From Polydactylus sextarius (taxonomy: Eukaryota; Chordata; Actinopteri; Polynemidae), in NCBI GenBank assembly GCA_016801845.1, contig CM028925.1:3309501-3373500 (forward strand): a stretch of DNA of 64,000 bases, given 5' to 3'. Positions 38,334 through 49,701 of this stretch are shown piece after piece (within the stretch, counting starts at the first letter, position 1; the number at the start of each line of letters is the position of its first letter). Under the pieces are notes generated by a model. The model ran no database searches. It had not been told where the DNA came from and saw only the letters and a program-made list of their open reading frames with translations. Made by a program: the position numbers and the translations under genes.

Positions 38334-41300
38334 CACAGGTGGACCAGACAGACCATTCCTCTAGTTAATCCAACAGCTGACACACTGGAGCTGACCGTAT
38401 CCAACACTAACCCCAGAAATTACACACTGGAAATGGATTCAGGAAGCACCGTTAGTGTCCACACTCACACTCAGCAGTTGTCTTCTTGCAATCAACAAGA
38501 GTTGTTGTTGTTACAGGGCAGAGTGGACCTGTTTTATGGATTTATATGTGGATGGAAAGCTGGGGGTTGCCTCGCAGTGTGATTTAGAGGTTTTATTTCT
38601 GGGCATGAGTGTGCTGATCCATCCTTACTGTCCCCATGACAGTTGTTCTCTCTCTTGCTGTGTGTGTGTGTGTGTGTGTGTGTGTGGTCCAGCTTGTTGT
38701 GGAGCCACACTCCTCCACTGAGCTCAGTGTCCGATTTAGACCATCATCCATTGGAGAGGGGAACCACACAGCAAAGCTCACTTTCACATGCCCTCAGGTA
38801 TATTTACACACACACACACACACACACACAAAGATACACATGACACAGCTACTGGGATAATTCACTTGTTATTCCTCTAAAACAAGTTTAAAGAGTAGCT
38901 CTCACTGTCAAACTTCCATCCAACTCCATCCCTTCATACAACATTTTATTGACTCTTGATTGTACATTTTATTTAGTACAAAGGAAAAAAAATAGCACAA
39001 AGGAGGCTCGCTGATTTACCATTTAGTTACACTCCTTGACAACAAACAACCAATCATGACAGAATCAAAGTAAAAAATGATAATCTTAAAGCATGGCCAT
39101 TAAAAAGCTACAGGCAACAGATGCAGTTAGCATAGCATAAAGACTGAAAGCTGAGGGAAAGTCGTGGAAGGTTATGTTAAATTTCCACTGCTGCTTTAAC
39201 TTTACATTTAACTGCCAGACAAGAGAATGAATCCACACATTGATATACAAGCCAGAAAGATGGTGCTAACATTTTATTACCAGTTAAATGTGCATGAAGT
39301 GCTGTTTGACTGGAAATGCTTCAAAATAAACATCTCATCATAACGAAAACAGACCACACGACACATAGTGTAGTTTTTAACTGTGCTGGTAGGTTATATA
39401 TTTATGTATTTATATATTAGTATATTAGTACTGTAGTATTATAGTAGTAGTATTGTAGAACATTGTCTGACATAGATCTGGTAAATGTGATTCACATTTC
39501 ACTCCATCATTTCTTTGTCTTCCCTCCTCTGTATTCCCATCAGGCTTTTTCATTTTTTCCTTGGTTGCTCTCCCTCAGGCCACTTGTGTGTGTGTGTGTG
39601 TGTTAATATATCTCTGTCATTTCTTCAGCTGCAGGAATGGTGCGTGTTGTTGAGTGGACGTGGCCTTAATCCAGAGAGTGAAGAGCGTAGTAGCATCTCA
39701 GCTGCAATTGGTTCCAGCGCCTCCATCGCTATTCCCTTTACAAACCCCACTGAGCTCCCAGCCACACTCAGTCTCATACTCACAGGTCACTCACACTTTC
39801 ACTTTCATTTGATCTTTTTCAGTCACGTTAACCAGACATGTTCATGTGTACTTGGTCTTTGTTCATGTGTCAGATCAGGACCCGAGTTGTTCCCCCGACT
39901 GCCGCCCACTCCCTACAGACGAGGAGGTTTTCTCCATCCCACTGAGTCAAACTGAAGGTAACTGACATGACAGCCATTTACTACATCATTTTTCTTCACC
40001 TCAGGCACAAATAAATCGTGTTTCCAGTGGTTCTTTCACAATTAAATCCATCATGTGAATTGATTGCTTTTATTCTGAAACAGCAGTAGTAGGATGCTGT
40101 GATTGCATCATATTGTAATTTGATAAGGTTCTGATTAGGTATAAAACTGAAATAAAGTTATGTTAGGATGGCAGATTGTGCTGTTAAAATGTAAATGCAT
40201 CAAATGACTATTTGTATAAAGATTGCAGAAAGTAAATTATAAATTGTGTTTAAATGGGTTTTGATTTGAAGTGAAACAACTTAACTTTGTAACAAAAGAG
40301 ATAAAAACTGTTGAGCAGATGTTGAGTGCGGCTAAGATTCAAAAGAAGCTGTGATGAATGTCTTCATTCACTAAGTGGCAGCAGGAACATGGAGCTTTTA
40401 GTCTTCATCAGCTTCTAGATCAGTCAACCTGAGACTCTCAGGTTCGACTCTCAGACTCTGACTTTCAATCCACTGGAAATCAGCATCACGGTTGTTCACA
40501 TGAGAAACCACCGCAATCATTTATCAAGTCTTGAGTTTCCAAAGCGACCAGTTGTATTTTTCATTCGGTCGCCGGGCAGAAAAGTGTAAAAGATGAATGT
40601 GATTGCGTGTCTGTTCTCAATCTCGGCTGCAGGTATAAAGATCAGCCAAGGGGCCAGTTTTGATGTTCCTGTGGTCTTTGCGCCCAAATCTATGAAGCAA
40701 CAAGAGGCCTGGCTCTGCATCACCATGACGACCCTCAGCAGCAAAGACATTAACAGCAACATAAGGTGTGCATGTTTATGTTACTTAAATACATACATAA
40801 GTTAGCTGCTGTTATTTCTGCCTCTCACAACTTCATCCATTATTATTTCAGGAATGTCCACTGGCTTTTCACGATAAAAGTGTCAATGTTCAAGAGGAAA
40901 AACTAAAAATCTAAAACACAACGCAGAATAGACACTTCTGAAGTGTGAAAAACAATAACTGCTCTAATATTGCAGGTCAGAGCAGGAATCATCAGCCATC
41001 TGTTGGATTTACCCTCTCTGTGGGGTTCCCGTGGAAGCGCCTGTTGAGAACTCACCGCTTGGCGTGTTGCGGTGTGAAGCAAACCGCCAGCTGGAGAAGA
41101 GGGTGGATGTGCTGCTCAGTGGGTGTGTGCCAGGGAGTCAAGGCCGGAAAAGACGTGAAGGTGTTTGCCGGTGATTTTTATCTATATATTGTTGAGTCCA
41201 ATATGAGAAAAAGACCATTTTTAACACAAGCAATTATTTTTCTGACGTCACGTAGAAAGTGCAGTAATAACAAGGTAAAATACTTGATGCTCTGATTCAT

Positions 41301-44300
41301 CCCGGCAGGCGACTGACTGACTGATCACATGTTTCCTTCTCAGTAATTAATCAGAGTCATTCATCACTATGGGAAGAAAGAAAACCTGACTTCTGAGAGC
41401 AGACAGACACAGTCATGCGCTGACGTTTAGGAAAGGAGACAGACGTTAGGGTGAACTTGGTGTTTTTTTTTTTTTGTCATTCACTGCCTGTTTTACCCAA
41501 TAGAGTCAGCCATCTGGACCTGTATTACACAGTTAAAACACATTTTCAGATTCTGACCAGAGGACAAACACACCATCACATTCAACCTTTCTCATACATA
41601 TAACAAATGCTGTTCCAGTGGAAGGATTACTGCTGCTGCGTGCACATAAAGACCTGACAAACGGTGCTGTCGTGACTGACAATGAGTCGATGCTGCCCTC
41701 GTCCTCTGTGTCCACAGGACATATGAGATGGAACAGAAACACCTCTTAGTTCTTATGCTGCTTAAGTTCGGTCGAAATTTTCTTGAATATAAAATAGAAA
41801 CAAATCAACTCAAATAGATGCTTTAGTTTTTCAGCTTGCAGTTGCTGGATTTCAGTTCAGCTCAGTTTTGTTGCGATTCTTTTCAACCTCATCTTCATTC
41901 CTGTCATCCCTTTACTTCCATACAGCTTCACAGGCGGCGGCGGTGGAAGACTTCCTCTGCGAGGTGCGTTCAAACACAGAGGCAGAGCATGCTGAAATGG
42001 AGGGCTGCCTCTCTGCCTCAGTGGAGTCAGCAAGCAGAGACCCAGAGTCTGGCAACGTAACACTCACCCTTCATCTAGTCTACACTCCCTTCAGGCCATG
42101 CAGGTAAATGTACAACACACACACACACGCTAACTGTGTTCAAAGAAAACACGAGAAACAGAGGCAAGTACGCAGGATGTATAAATACATGAAACACTCA
42201 TACATATTAATATATACATGCATGTTTTAAATATGTTTAGATAGTGAGAGGAGGATTCGGTCTTTATGAAAAAGCATCAGTCACACACTTATTAAAAGTG
42301 GATAAAACAAAACAAACACACAGATGCTTAAATATTGCAAACACACATCAGTCATATACAAACAGTTTTTATGAGAGAACTACACACGCACACACACAGA
42401 TTCTGAGACAGGAACACAAACGCCTCAGAAGTTTAATAAAAGCACACACACACACACACACACAAACGAGAAACAAATACACAGTCTTCTCTGTGAGGAG
42501 AAAACAAAAGGATGCTAATAATACACACACACACACACACACACTGGGATAAGACAAAGATACACAACAGCCAGAAAGGAAGGCGTTAAAACACAAACTG
42601 TTTATTTTTCTTTCTCTGCTGCTTTATAAAGTTCAGATAACACATTCGCACAAACTATTGTTAGTAAACGCTGCATTCATTTATCTCCGTTTCTGCCATC
42701 TCTCTCTCTCTCTCAGGTGGGTGTGGCCTCTGCATTCATTTATTACTGTCTCCATGTGCTGAGTCTTAATGTTTGTGACTAAAGGTTGCTGTTCTCCCTC
42801 AGAGGTAAAAAGGGGGCAGCCCTGCTCATTAGTGGCCTCGACTTTAACTGCACTTGGCCCGTTTAGTAAAATCCCCACAGACTCAAACGCCACATTAGCT
42901 GTGCTCTGACCTGAAAACACGTTTAATGCTTCTACTTTAATTAATTAATTTATTTTTTTTTTATAAGAAAAACACCAAAGGTTTTTCTCACTGTACTTTT
43001 ATATTCAGGTCGCATATGATTAATGAAAACCAGCTGCTGATGATTGGGCAATAACTTTCTTTCAAATACACACAGTACTGTGAAGGAGGGTTGGATCGTA
43101 TCAGTCCCAGGAATTTGCTGCACGTCCTGGATTTCAACCACTTGAGTGGTAATGACATAACTGCTCCAGTAGGAGTTAATTTGTGCCAGATCTGCTGCAA
43201 AGAACATGATGAATCGCCGCACATTATCTTAAATCTTTTTAAAGCTCAGCCCTACTCAAACAGGTGTGAAAATATCGATTTTCCGATTTATATGGATTCA
43301 GAAAATCCTTTGATCCATCGATGTTTATGATTGGCCGGTTGAACTGAGAAGCTAGCTAGAGCTAGATATCCAGCTGGTCGCTATCTGCATTTAAGATGTT
43401 TAGGGAACATCAGTAAAATGTCGCAGAAACCGACCTGGGTTACAAAATTAAAATGAAATATAAATGCACATCATTTTCATACGCAAAATATGTGTTTAAG
43501 TCACAAAATATTTGGACAAACTCATTGCACAATACGGGACCGAGTAAATATTCTCTGCCTGTGATCATTGGGATTGATACATCAGACGATAACGAGTAAC
43601 AACAAAAACATAAAAAGAAAGTACCTGTAATCATCAACCTATACATCAGTCATTCCTCTCACACCCAAGCAACCTCTAACCAGCCAAAGTAAGTAAAAGT
43701 ATTGTAAAGTATTGTTTTTCTTTTTTACCTTCTCTCTCTTTCTGTTCCACTTGTGGTTAAGATCCATCTCTTGTGATTCAGTGAAACATACATTTTATCT
43801 TTTATAGATGAGATGTTCAAAAGAAGCAGCTGAGATTTACGATGGATTTTCTTTCCAGTTTATTAGAGAGACTTGTTTTGCAGTTGTGATGGCAGCTTTT
43901 AACCAATTTAAGTGATGTTTGTTCATTTCGTCAGGGTAGATTAAGACAAGACACACAAGATGGAGTGAAACCTTATCCTAGTGGGATATTTAACTTACAG
44001 CTTATTAACAGACATCTATTTTTACTGATATTTTATGACATTTATCAGTCAGCATTTATAGGGTTATGATATATCTGTGTCAGTGCAGCAGATCTGTTTA
44101 ATTAGGTCCAGTTCAGTCAGTCACATCATGTCATTATTTTTTAACTCTAGTGCTGAGCTCCAGCAGTGATAATGATTCTTATCAGACACCGCTCAGTATC
44201 ATCACTGTGGTTAAAGGTCCTGTCATGTCTGGAAAAAGTTAAAATTAACACCTAACATAATAGACACCTTTGTCTGAAAGACTGAAACTCATCATTTTAA

Positions 44301-47230
44301 CAGCGGTGAAACAAGCCTCTGTCAAAAATTCACCCACAACTTCTGTTCATTAACTTCATGAAAGTTGTAGCTTTAAAAAATGATTGCAAACATTTTTTTT
44401 TTGTCATTTTATCAGCTTTCCCCAGTGAAATGCATCTTATTTTATAGGTCCACGTGATCTTACAACATTAAATAAAAAAGTGCTTTTCGATATTTAGTCA
44501 TCACCAGTCACCCTGCCTGCTGACTCATTTTAAATTAACGACCCCCAGTAACCCGATAATAATGGATGAATCCAAAACAGAACATTTAATTCTTCATGGA
44601 CAGATTCGGCTTGTTTGATACATGGAGAGAAATGTAGTCAGGCTCAACAAACGGTTGATCATGGTTCATGTGACTGAGGGAGAAAAAAGAAATGGACTTA
44701 TCTCCTAAATATAAACTGACATATGTTTTTTTTATCTTTTTATTTATTTATTTATTTTTCCCACTAATAAGACTCAAATATACCTGAATTAAATCTTTGA
44801 TCTGAAACTGAGAGTGAACCATATGTGCCAGAGTTTGATTTTTTTTTTTCCTTCGTTATAAAAGCTAAAACTACTTCTTTTATATGAAGCGTAACTATAA
44901 AAACTAAGTCAAACCAATCAACTAGGTTTTGTGGCTCCACATGATTTTTATTTGGTTTGTAAGGATGATGTTAAAGGTTACACAGCTCACACCATTCACT
45001 GTATGAGGTCACTGTTAAGTGTCCGGTTTGCCTTTTCTCTACTGTCCTGTTTACTGTACGCTGCATGTGGCATCATTCTGAATGAAGAGCGTGTTCATTT
45101 ATCAGCCGCTGTCTTCATCTGTTGAGTCCATTAATGAGGCGTGCCCCGGTAGAATCAATACCTTCGAGAGCTAATGACTTCTCCACGAGGAAATGACGGG
45201 GGGTGTGGTGCCTCTAATAGGCTCTTCCATTATCCACGTTATTTCTCTGCTGCGGGTAGCGAGACGAGGACTCTGAGTATCATGAGATCACATAACGGGA
45301 GTATTTAAGACCAGTTTAGCGAATCATATATTTTGAGATAAATATAAGTGCTCGAATTACACTTTTCAAGATAGATTAGTGGAAGAATGATTGGAAGAAA
45401 ACAGAGCGGCGGAAAGCAGACTCTAAATCAAAGATATTCATCTGTGTGTCATAGAGTACCAAACCCATATAGGTTTTTATTCCAGTTATAGCCGACAGCA
45501 GCTCATTTCACTGATTAGTTCCTCATCTCTGAACAAAGTTAATCAGTAAAATCTGAACTCGCTGGCTGAGATATAAAAACTGCAGACATTTTATCGTTAA
45601 TCATACAGAACACTCCTGCTGCAGTCGGTGGGTTTTAGTGACGCTCGTTGGTTTTCTCAAGGTTAGTCAAGGCTTCGTGCTACTGATTTCCTGGATCTGT
45701 TCAATTCTGAAGGTCTGATTGTTGATTCAGTTTACAATTCAATATGATGCCATACGATACAATTCGATAGAGATATTTCATTTTCAATACCAGTTTTACG
45801 TGGATGCAAAAGTAATGAAAGAAGATAATTGTTTACATTAAAAATTGACCTCCTGTACTTTTTATTGAACATGAGACACAGGTCAGCAGTGCAACTCTTT
45901 GCACTGTTGTGGCTGATGATTCAAGTATTACACCACATTATCTAACATATGACTGTGTTTCTGTCCATTTCCCTGTTCTCATACCATGAATACAACTGGA
46001 AAGTCCATACGACTTGGTTGGGGTTCAGACACATATACACTATTACATATTTTTCATCAGCTTTGATCTTTTGACTCATTGTGTTACGGTTAGCGGCATA
46101 CTTCCACCTTGAGGTTAGTTTTCATGGATCCTGTGATCTGTATGGCAGAAATTTTGTTAGTACCTACAGAACGTCATCAGCCTTATCTGGAGTTCATGTT
46201 CAGTACATCTGCAAATGTAGCTAAAACACCACCACGGCAAATATACTGCACTGAGTCTTGTTTGTCCTGTTTTTCTACCAAAGTGTCTAGAACATGGAAA
46301 TTGGCAGTATTTCATTAGCTGCATTAATTAATGGACACACTCGCTTGTTTTCTGGTTTAAAATAGAAAAAATGAAATTAATACAGAAAATGTTCTGTGAT
46401 ATGAATTGAAATGATCTGATACTGTGATAATTGAGGTGTTACACAGTTTTAAATGCAGTCAATGTGTGAATAATGTCAGATTCAAGTACAAGACTGAAGC
46501 TACCTGTGTGGTTAGAATTAGCCTACGATACGAGTAAGTTTAAACCACGTGTGATAATGTGTGTCCAGGCAGTCGGCGGTCCTGGCAGTGCAGAGTGTGT
46601 CCGGCAGGCGCTGGGAGTTTCCCGTTGTTCTCGTCGCCACGGAGCCTCTGGTCGATGACGTCATCTTCACCGAAGCCACCGAGTTTGGAAAAACTTCAGC
46701 CGTCGGCTTCCGTCTGACCAGCACCTCCAGGTGTGTGTGTATTCATCATTCATCCATTTACACTTTTGTTTCATCAGCTAGTAATCAGTTAGTAATTTGA
46801 AGTTGTGGTTCCAGAGAGTTGGAGCCGTTCACTGCAGAGTTTTTACCCGGAAGCAGCTCTGAGTTCACCGTGTGTCCAACCTCAGGGACGTTACCTCCTG
46901 CTGGTTCTAGCGGACTCCTCATCACCGTGCTGTTCACACCCACCGCAAGCAACAAAAGACACATAGCGACTCTAACTATCCAGGTATTTCATTTTACATC
47001 ATGGCTTTTTATTTCTACGTTGCTTTTACACGATGAACAGCTGATTTCTTCTATCACAGGCAACGCAAAAGCAGTGGACCTACGAGGTGAGAGGGAAAAC
47101 AGCTCATGACTCCCCCCCGCCGTCCACCGCCAGCGGCAGCTCTTTTAGAGGACAGCGGCGAAACTTCGTCACCCACAACCTTCGTCTCCCGTCCCTCGCT
47201 AACTCGTCCCCTGTCAAACTGTGCAGATAA
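7035..47230 (+). CDS. cfap47: CFAP47 (cilia- and flagella-associated protein 47), about 69 exons
   Basis: Giant axonemal protein, formerly CHDC2, required for sperm flagella in mammals and associated with the central apparatus. The ATG at 7035 opens with MAGNCVRVEPTSVNFRDVTE, an ASH/MSP-type beta-sandwich start. The stop is TAA at 47228-47230. Spliced length is about 9.13 kb, or roughly 3,040 residues, close to human CFAP47 (about 3,190). Order: N-terminal ASH-like repeats; a linker with WFSLFGWPSGPH; a calponin-homology domain around residues 1575-1800; about 1,200 more residues of ASH-like repeats; a short basic C-terminus. It differs from HYDIN in its single CH domain and N-terminus. Exon coordinates are in the four segment entries. 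Splice choices are uncertain after 16345 and between 25603 and 28523. Confidence 0.93.
9779..9850 (-). tRNA. tRNA-Asp (GTC), antisense inside CFAP47 intron 7
   Basis: The minus strand gives a 72-nt tRNA with acceptor TCCTCGT/ACGGGGA, anticodon loop CTGTCAC (anticodon GTC), and the T-arm GGTTCGATTCC that doubles as a B box. It matches the vertebrate tRNA-Asp sequence I know with no visible disruption. A run of seven T follows directly (complement of 9768-9774), a standard RNA polymerase III terminator, so it looks intact and expressible. CCA is not encoded, as in eukaryotic nuclear tRNAs. Confidence 0.97.
14949..20426 (+). other. cfap47: CFAP47 exons 23-37: central linker and start of CH region
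   Basis: Exons: 14949-15144, 15304-15389, 15594-15810, 16249 to about 16344, 16413-16470, 17505-17622, 17771-17907, 18122-18222, 18329-18448, 18541-18766, 18856-18927, 19169-19306, 19487-19568, 19759-19854, 20249-20426. Exons 23, 31 and 32 encode Ser-rich low-complexity stretches. Exon 32 then gives LLAVERWFSLFGWPSGPH, a CFAP47-specific motif. Exons 34-37 are helix-rich and lead into the calponin-homology domain (ELQLLAWLNKHYQNKRKTVW). The acceptor at 16249 was chosen over the nearer AG at 16258 because only 16249 keeps frame with VPLYLGDEAEEG. Introns 14177-14948, 16471-17504 and 19855-20248 show nothing recognisable beyond A/T tracts. Confidence 0.85.
20249..22732 (+). other. cfap47: CFAP47 calponin-homology (CH) domain, exons 37-40
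   Basis: Exons 20249-20426, 21947-22045, 22410-22526 and 22598-22732. The hallmark is WIVNFDLDLADGLVLAAVLA followed by AYCPYL, matching the CH signature of an aromatic residue, D-x-x-DG and a hydrophobic helix. The last exon adds DLSDPNPVQMLMLCVHLYER, a typical CH C-terminal helix. A single CH domain of this kind, without a tandem partner, points to microtubule/axoneme rather than actin binding. The first half is split off by a 1.5-kb intron that holds repeat-like DNA. Confidence 0.9.
20840..21470. repeat. Repeat-like segment in the intron splitting the CFAP47 CH domain
   Basis: This stretch includes a CA run (20872-20886), an (ACAA)n run (20918-20931) and a long non-coding tract ending near the phrase CTCCCAGGATGCTTTTTGAG. 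Its texture resembles interspersed teleost repeats, but I see no terminal repeats and no coding remnant, so the family is not assigned. The rest of intron 20427-21946 shows nothing recognisable. Confidence 0.3.
25302..25359. repeat. (GT)n microsatellite abutting CFAP47 exon 44
   Basis: About 58 bp of GT ends five bases before the exon that begins at 25365, with only ATTTAG between. It takes the place of the polypyrimidine tract of that acceptor. Confidence 0.95.
25700..28343 (+). other. Large CFAP47 intron, no gene seen
   Basis: About 2.6 kb of AT-rich non-coding sequence. A stretch near 27580-27770 has a loose periodic use of ACTTCCATACTTAGACTTAC-like words and may be an old repeat. No ORF resembles a protein I know. 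Confidence 0.4.
29680..30190. repeat. Repeat-like insertion in CFAP47 intron 28661-30391
   Basis: A block that differs from its surroundings in GC content. It begins near TGTCCTGATATGTAAAACCA, continues through AATAGCCGAGTGGTGATTAG and runs to a GC-rich end with CACACCGCTCACACACTGCG. Its first 39 bp are similar to 5185-5225 in a NUFIP1 intron, so that part is dispersed. No coding remnant is visible. The rest of the intron holds A/T tracts only. Confidence 0.4.
32913..34328 (+). mobile_element. Decayed hAT-like DNA transposon in a CFAP47 intron
   Basis: The element begins near GAGTGTCCGCGGAGTCTTAA and ends near ATACCCTG. The ends are rich in short repeats of TTAAAAAG and AGTCTTAA, a pattern I associate with an abundant teleost hAT-type family. 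Three broken pieces of one transposase-like protein lie in order on the plus strand: a Cys/His finger-like start with HNNREACCSFCKNK (around 33300), VSDIFKSMFLDSDVAKTFTC (around 33580-33640), and INKAGPFVLMLNESVNQ (around 33970-34017). Stops and frame changes separate them, and the catalytic C-terminal part is missing, so it is dead or non-autonomous. TCTTA flanks both sides (32908-32912 and 34329-34333), a possible remnant of a target-site duplication shorter than the 8 bp expected for hAT. Confidence 0.65.
34773..34843 (-). tRNA. tRNA-Gly (GCC), antisense inside a CFAP47 intron
   Basis: The minus strand gives a 71-nt tRNA: acceptor GCATTGG/CCAATGC, discriminator A, anticodon loop CTGCCAC (anticodon GCC) and B box GGTTCGATTCC. 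Stems pair fully by eye. A tract of T (complement of 34757-34765) a few bases downstream can act as Pol III terminator. It sits in the 2.76-kb intron 32674-35432 about 450 bp past a decayed transposon. Confidence 0.97.
35381..35408. repeat. (TG)n microsatellite upstream of CFAP47 exon 54
   Basis: 28 bp of TG, separated from the exon at 35433 by a normal pyrimidine-rich acceptor. Confidence 0.95.
37604..38338 (+). other. CFAP47 intron with possible old insertion
   Basis: 735 bp between exons 59 and 60. The part 37640-38110 has a balanced base composition unlike the AT-rich introns nearby and carries a 129-codon minus-strand ORF (37646-38035) with no recognisable motif. It could be a repeat fragment. 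A GT microsatellite closes the intron. Confidence 0.3.
38300..38331. repeat. (GT)n microsatellite abutting CFAP47 exon 60
   Basis: 32 bp of GT followed only by GACACAG before the exon at 38339. Confidence 0.95.
38659..38686. repeat. (TG)n microsatellite abutting CFAP47 exon 61
   Basis: 28 bp of TG followed only by GTCCAG before the exon at 38693. Confidence 0.95.
42104..46568 (+). other. Longest CFAP47 intron, no gene seen
   Basis: 4.46 kb between exons 66 and 67. It contains CA microsatellites (42430-42545), a CT run (42700-42715), a passage with ATCGAT-rich short inverted motifs (43265-43330) and A/T tracts. ORFs here are short and lack splice support or recognisable protein sequence. Confidence 0.6.
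42430..42545. repeat. Clustered (CA)n tracts in the longest CFAP47 intron
   Basis: Two CA runs near 42441-42463 and 42523-42544, with shorter CA-rich sequence around them. The ORFs on both strands here are repeat artefacts. Confidence 0.9.
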
Positions 47231-49701
47231 AAACGTCCTCAGCTAAGAATCTTCCCTTTATTCTCATTTACTGTCTTGATTTTTTTAAATATTTCACATC
47301 GACAGTATTTCACAGCACAACTCCACCTTTAATTTAAATGCGATCTTTATGCGTTGAAAATGAACTGTTATTTGGAAAAGACACGTTGATGGCATCGGTG
47401 ATGGCTTTCACCATTTGTCCTGTTTTTCCCTGAAAATGGCTCATTAGTTGTGTTACTGTTTCTCATCACTGTTCTAATGAGCTGCAACTCTGACAAAGAT
47501 GCTTCTCTCAGACCTGGTGGCAAATGGAGGAATTTTAACAAAGTGACGCTGACTGACATTTAGCTTTGGCCTCCGACCTGAGTGCTCACTGGTTAACTAT
47601 CTTTTAAATGTGCTGTATTTGTAATATAGCTACATATAAAGCCAGCACAGATCTATTTGTCCTCTTTTATAATTACCATCAATTTTATAAATAAAATCTA
47701 TATTATATTGGCATTTTCCTGGATTTACCTCATCATGAAAAGAGCCAGTCTCCTGAAGTTTTACCCATTCAGCAGGTATCAGAAGTATGATGAGCAGTAA
47801 ATGTCAGTAATGGTTATAGTGTCTCCATTATCCCTCAGAGGCCACTTAAAGTGAAATGTTACCAGCCTTGTTTTGTTCCTCCTTCCCTTACAATCCTCTA
47901 TTAGATAGCAATAAATTAGCTTCACCCCAAATGGATATTGTCACCACAGATTATATTACACTAACCAGGACAACCTTGAACATGTACATGTACTTTCAAA
48001 AGCCTCAATTCATCCCATTTAATAAATCAAACCACATGAGGCTTTAAAGGTTGTCTAGCGTGTGTGGGGGGTGTGTGCGGTTGCTAATGTTGCCTGAACA
48101 GCGTGTGTGGCTACATGGCGGCTGTGCTTTATGTCCTTCTGGCTGCAGCTGTAATTTTTAAACGTCTCAATGGATTTGTCAGACTTTGAGTATTATTTAC
48201 TATGTCTATATAAAGTATTCACACTTACAAGTGTAAAAAGACTACACGTATCGATCAAAGTAGAAAGTTTAATGGGGATTTTATGACGCTGATCAACAGA
48301 AAAAGTAAAAACTATTCTGATGCCTGTGCAGTAAAATGATGATCATAACCTTAACCACCCATCGAGCACATTATTAGGAACACACCTATGAATGTGGTGA
48401 AGGTCTCACCTGCTGGGAGCAGTTCAAGAAGCCCGTTCAACATTATGCTGAAAGTACAGCAGCAAAGCAAAAGACGTTTTATTTTATTTTAACTAAAAAC
48501 ACTCACATTATTGTTTTATTTTCCGTATTGAATACATCATCTTCTCAAGCACCTACTGATAATTAGTTTGGTTACTATATGATTTTGTTTTATATTATTA
48601 TATCAAAATAGGGAGATGATAATGATGATATATTTCTACTATAATTTCAAAATAAGAGTATAAATGGGGGTAAAAGGTGAGAAAGCACGTTGTGTGGTTT
48701 GTTTTAAGGGGGAGTGGCACTTATTTATACACCCATATTAACTGTATGAATAATATCAATGATACATGTTTAAATGTATAGAACGAAACGTTAATATATG
48801 GGTGAGAACAGCAGTTCTTTGCCAAATGAGTAAATCAGTTTTATTATGTGATTCCCTTAAATCTGCTCAAACAATAATGTTTGCATGTTAGAAATTCAGA
48901 AGGATGAAAATCAGAGGATTCTGAATAAAAACACAGATTTGAACACATATCAGATGAGAATAAAAAGTAGCTTGTGGTGAAGTTTTGTGAAGGGAAGTCA
49001 GAAAAGTACTGTGACTGTATTAGCATATGAAAGATATGGATTAGTTGGACTAATAAAGAGGAAGGAGACAGTCTGTGGCTACAAGATGTGACCCATGCCT
49101 CAGGAAAAAAAATGTCCTCAGAGGACTTTGAATGAAGAATTGTTGATTTTTGAAGTCGAGCAGTTGCTAAAGATGTTACATATTCATCAGCTCGCAGCTA
49201 AGAAAACACAATAAATGGTTCACTTTATTTTTCTCGCAGAGTTGTGAATAATTAATGCTTACGATCGCGGAAGATTATAATGTTTGGTGACTTACTAGGT
49301 TGAAAATACTTTTTCTTGGCTCAGTTGCCATTAGAAGATGTTTAACTGTCACCATAAAGGCAAGCACATGGTCAGCATCAATACTCAGATGGCTGTGGTA
49401 GTCAAACCATGACTGATTGGTATTAAGGGCCCAAAGCGAGCCAAGAAAACATTCCTCGCACCATTACACCACCAGCAGCAACAGCAGCAGCCTGGGCTGT
49501 TGACATAAGGCTGGTTGGATGTATAGATTTCTGTGTGAGGCCCAGTGGGTGTGAGGATAAAACCAGAGAATCCAATCTTATCTCAGTGGATACAAAAATG
49601 TTTAAATACCCAGTAGATTGCAGTAGAAATGCAATAAAGGTATAGATTCTGTGGCCTGTGTGTGGATGTGTGTGTGCACTTACCTTTCCTTGCATCCACA
49701 G
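47231..49701. other. CFAP47 3' UTR and intergenic DNA
   Basis: The first ~465 bp are 3' UTR up to a poly(A) signal. The rest is AT-rich. A short ATG-led frame at 48115 begins with Ala/Val/Leu-rich residues like a signal peptide (MAAVLYVLLAAAVIF) but is only about 23 codons and has no splice support. Any upstream exon of the unidentified gene that follows should lie here, but I could not find one. Confidence 0.5.
47690..47695 (+). terminator. CFAP47 polyadenylation signal AATAAA
   Basis: AATAAA 460 bp after the CFAP47 stop codon, in an AT-rich 3' UTR. Confidence 0.55.

Larger units (their letters stand above)
35433..47230 (+). other. cfap47: CFAP47 exons 54-69: C-terminal ASH-like repeats and tail
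   Basis: Exons: 35433-35606, 36111-36222, 36454-36501, 36585-36682, 37233-37408, 37496-37603, 38339-38450, 38693-38797, 39629-39786, 39874-39957, 40633-40766, 40976-41160, 41926-42103, 46569-46730, 46815-46983, 47060-47230. Beta-strand phrases such as SSVAIEIPVNNPQAELLTFD and WTRQTIPLVNPTADTLELTV mark successive modules. SAICWIYPLCGVPVE (exon 65) resembles the inter-domain strand seen in HYDIN-like proteins. The last exon ends in a basic tail with RRNFVTHNLRLP and SPVKLCR, then TAA. The intron before exon 67 is the longest, at about 4.5 kb. Introns at 35607-36110, 36683-37232, 38798-39628, 39958-40632 and 41161-41925 show only simple repeats. Confidence 0.87.

Noticed and set aside
42244..42596. 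ORFs over CA repeats on both strands
   Set aside because: Low-complexity translation only.
48115..48185. Short frame with a signal-peptide-like start (MAAVLYVLLAAAVIF)
   Set aside because: About 23 codons, no donor at a useful phase, surrounded by non-coding sequence.
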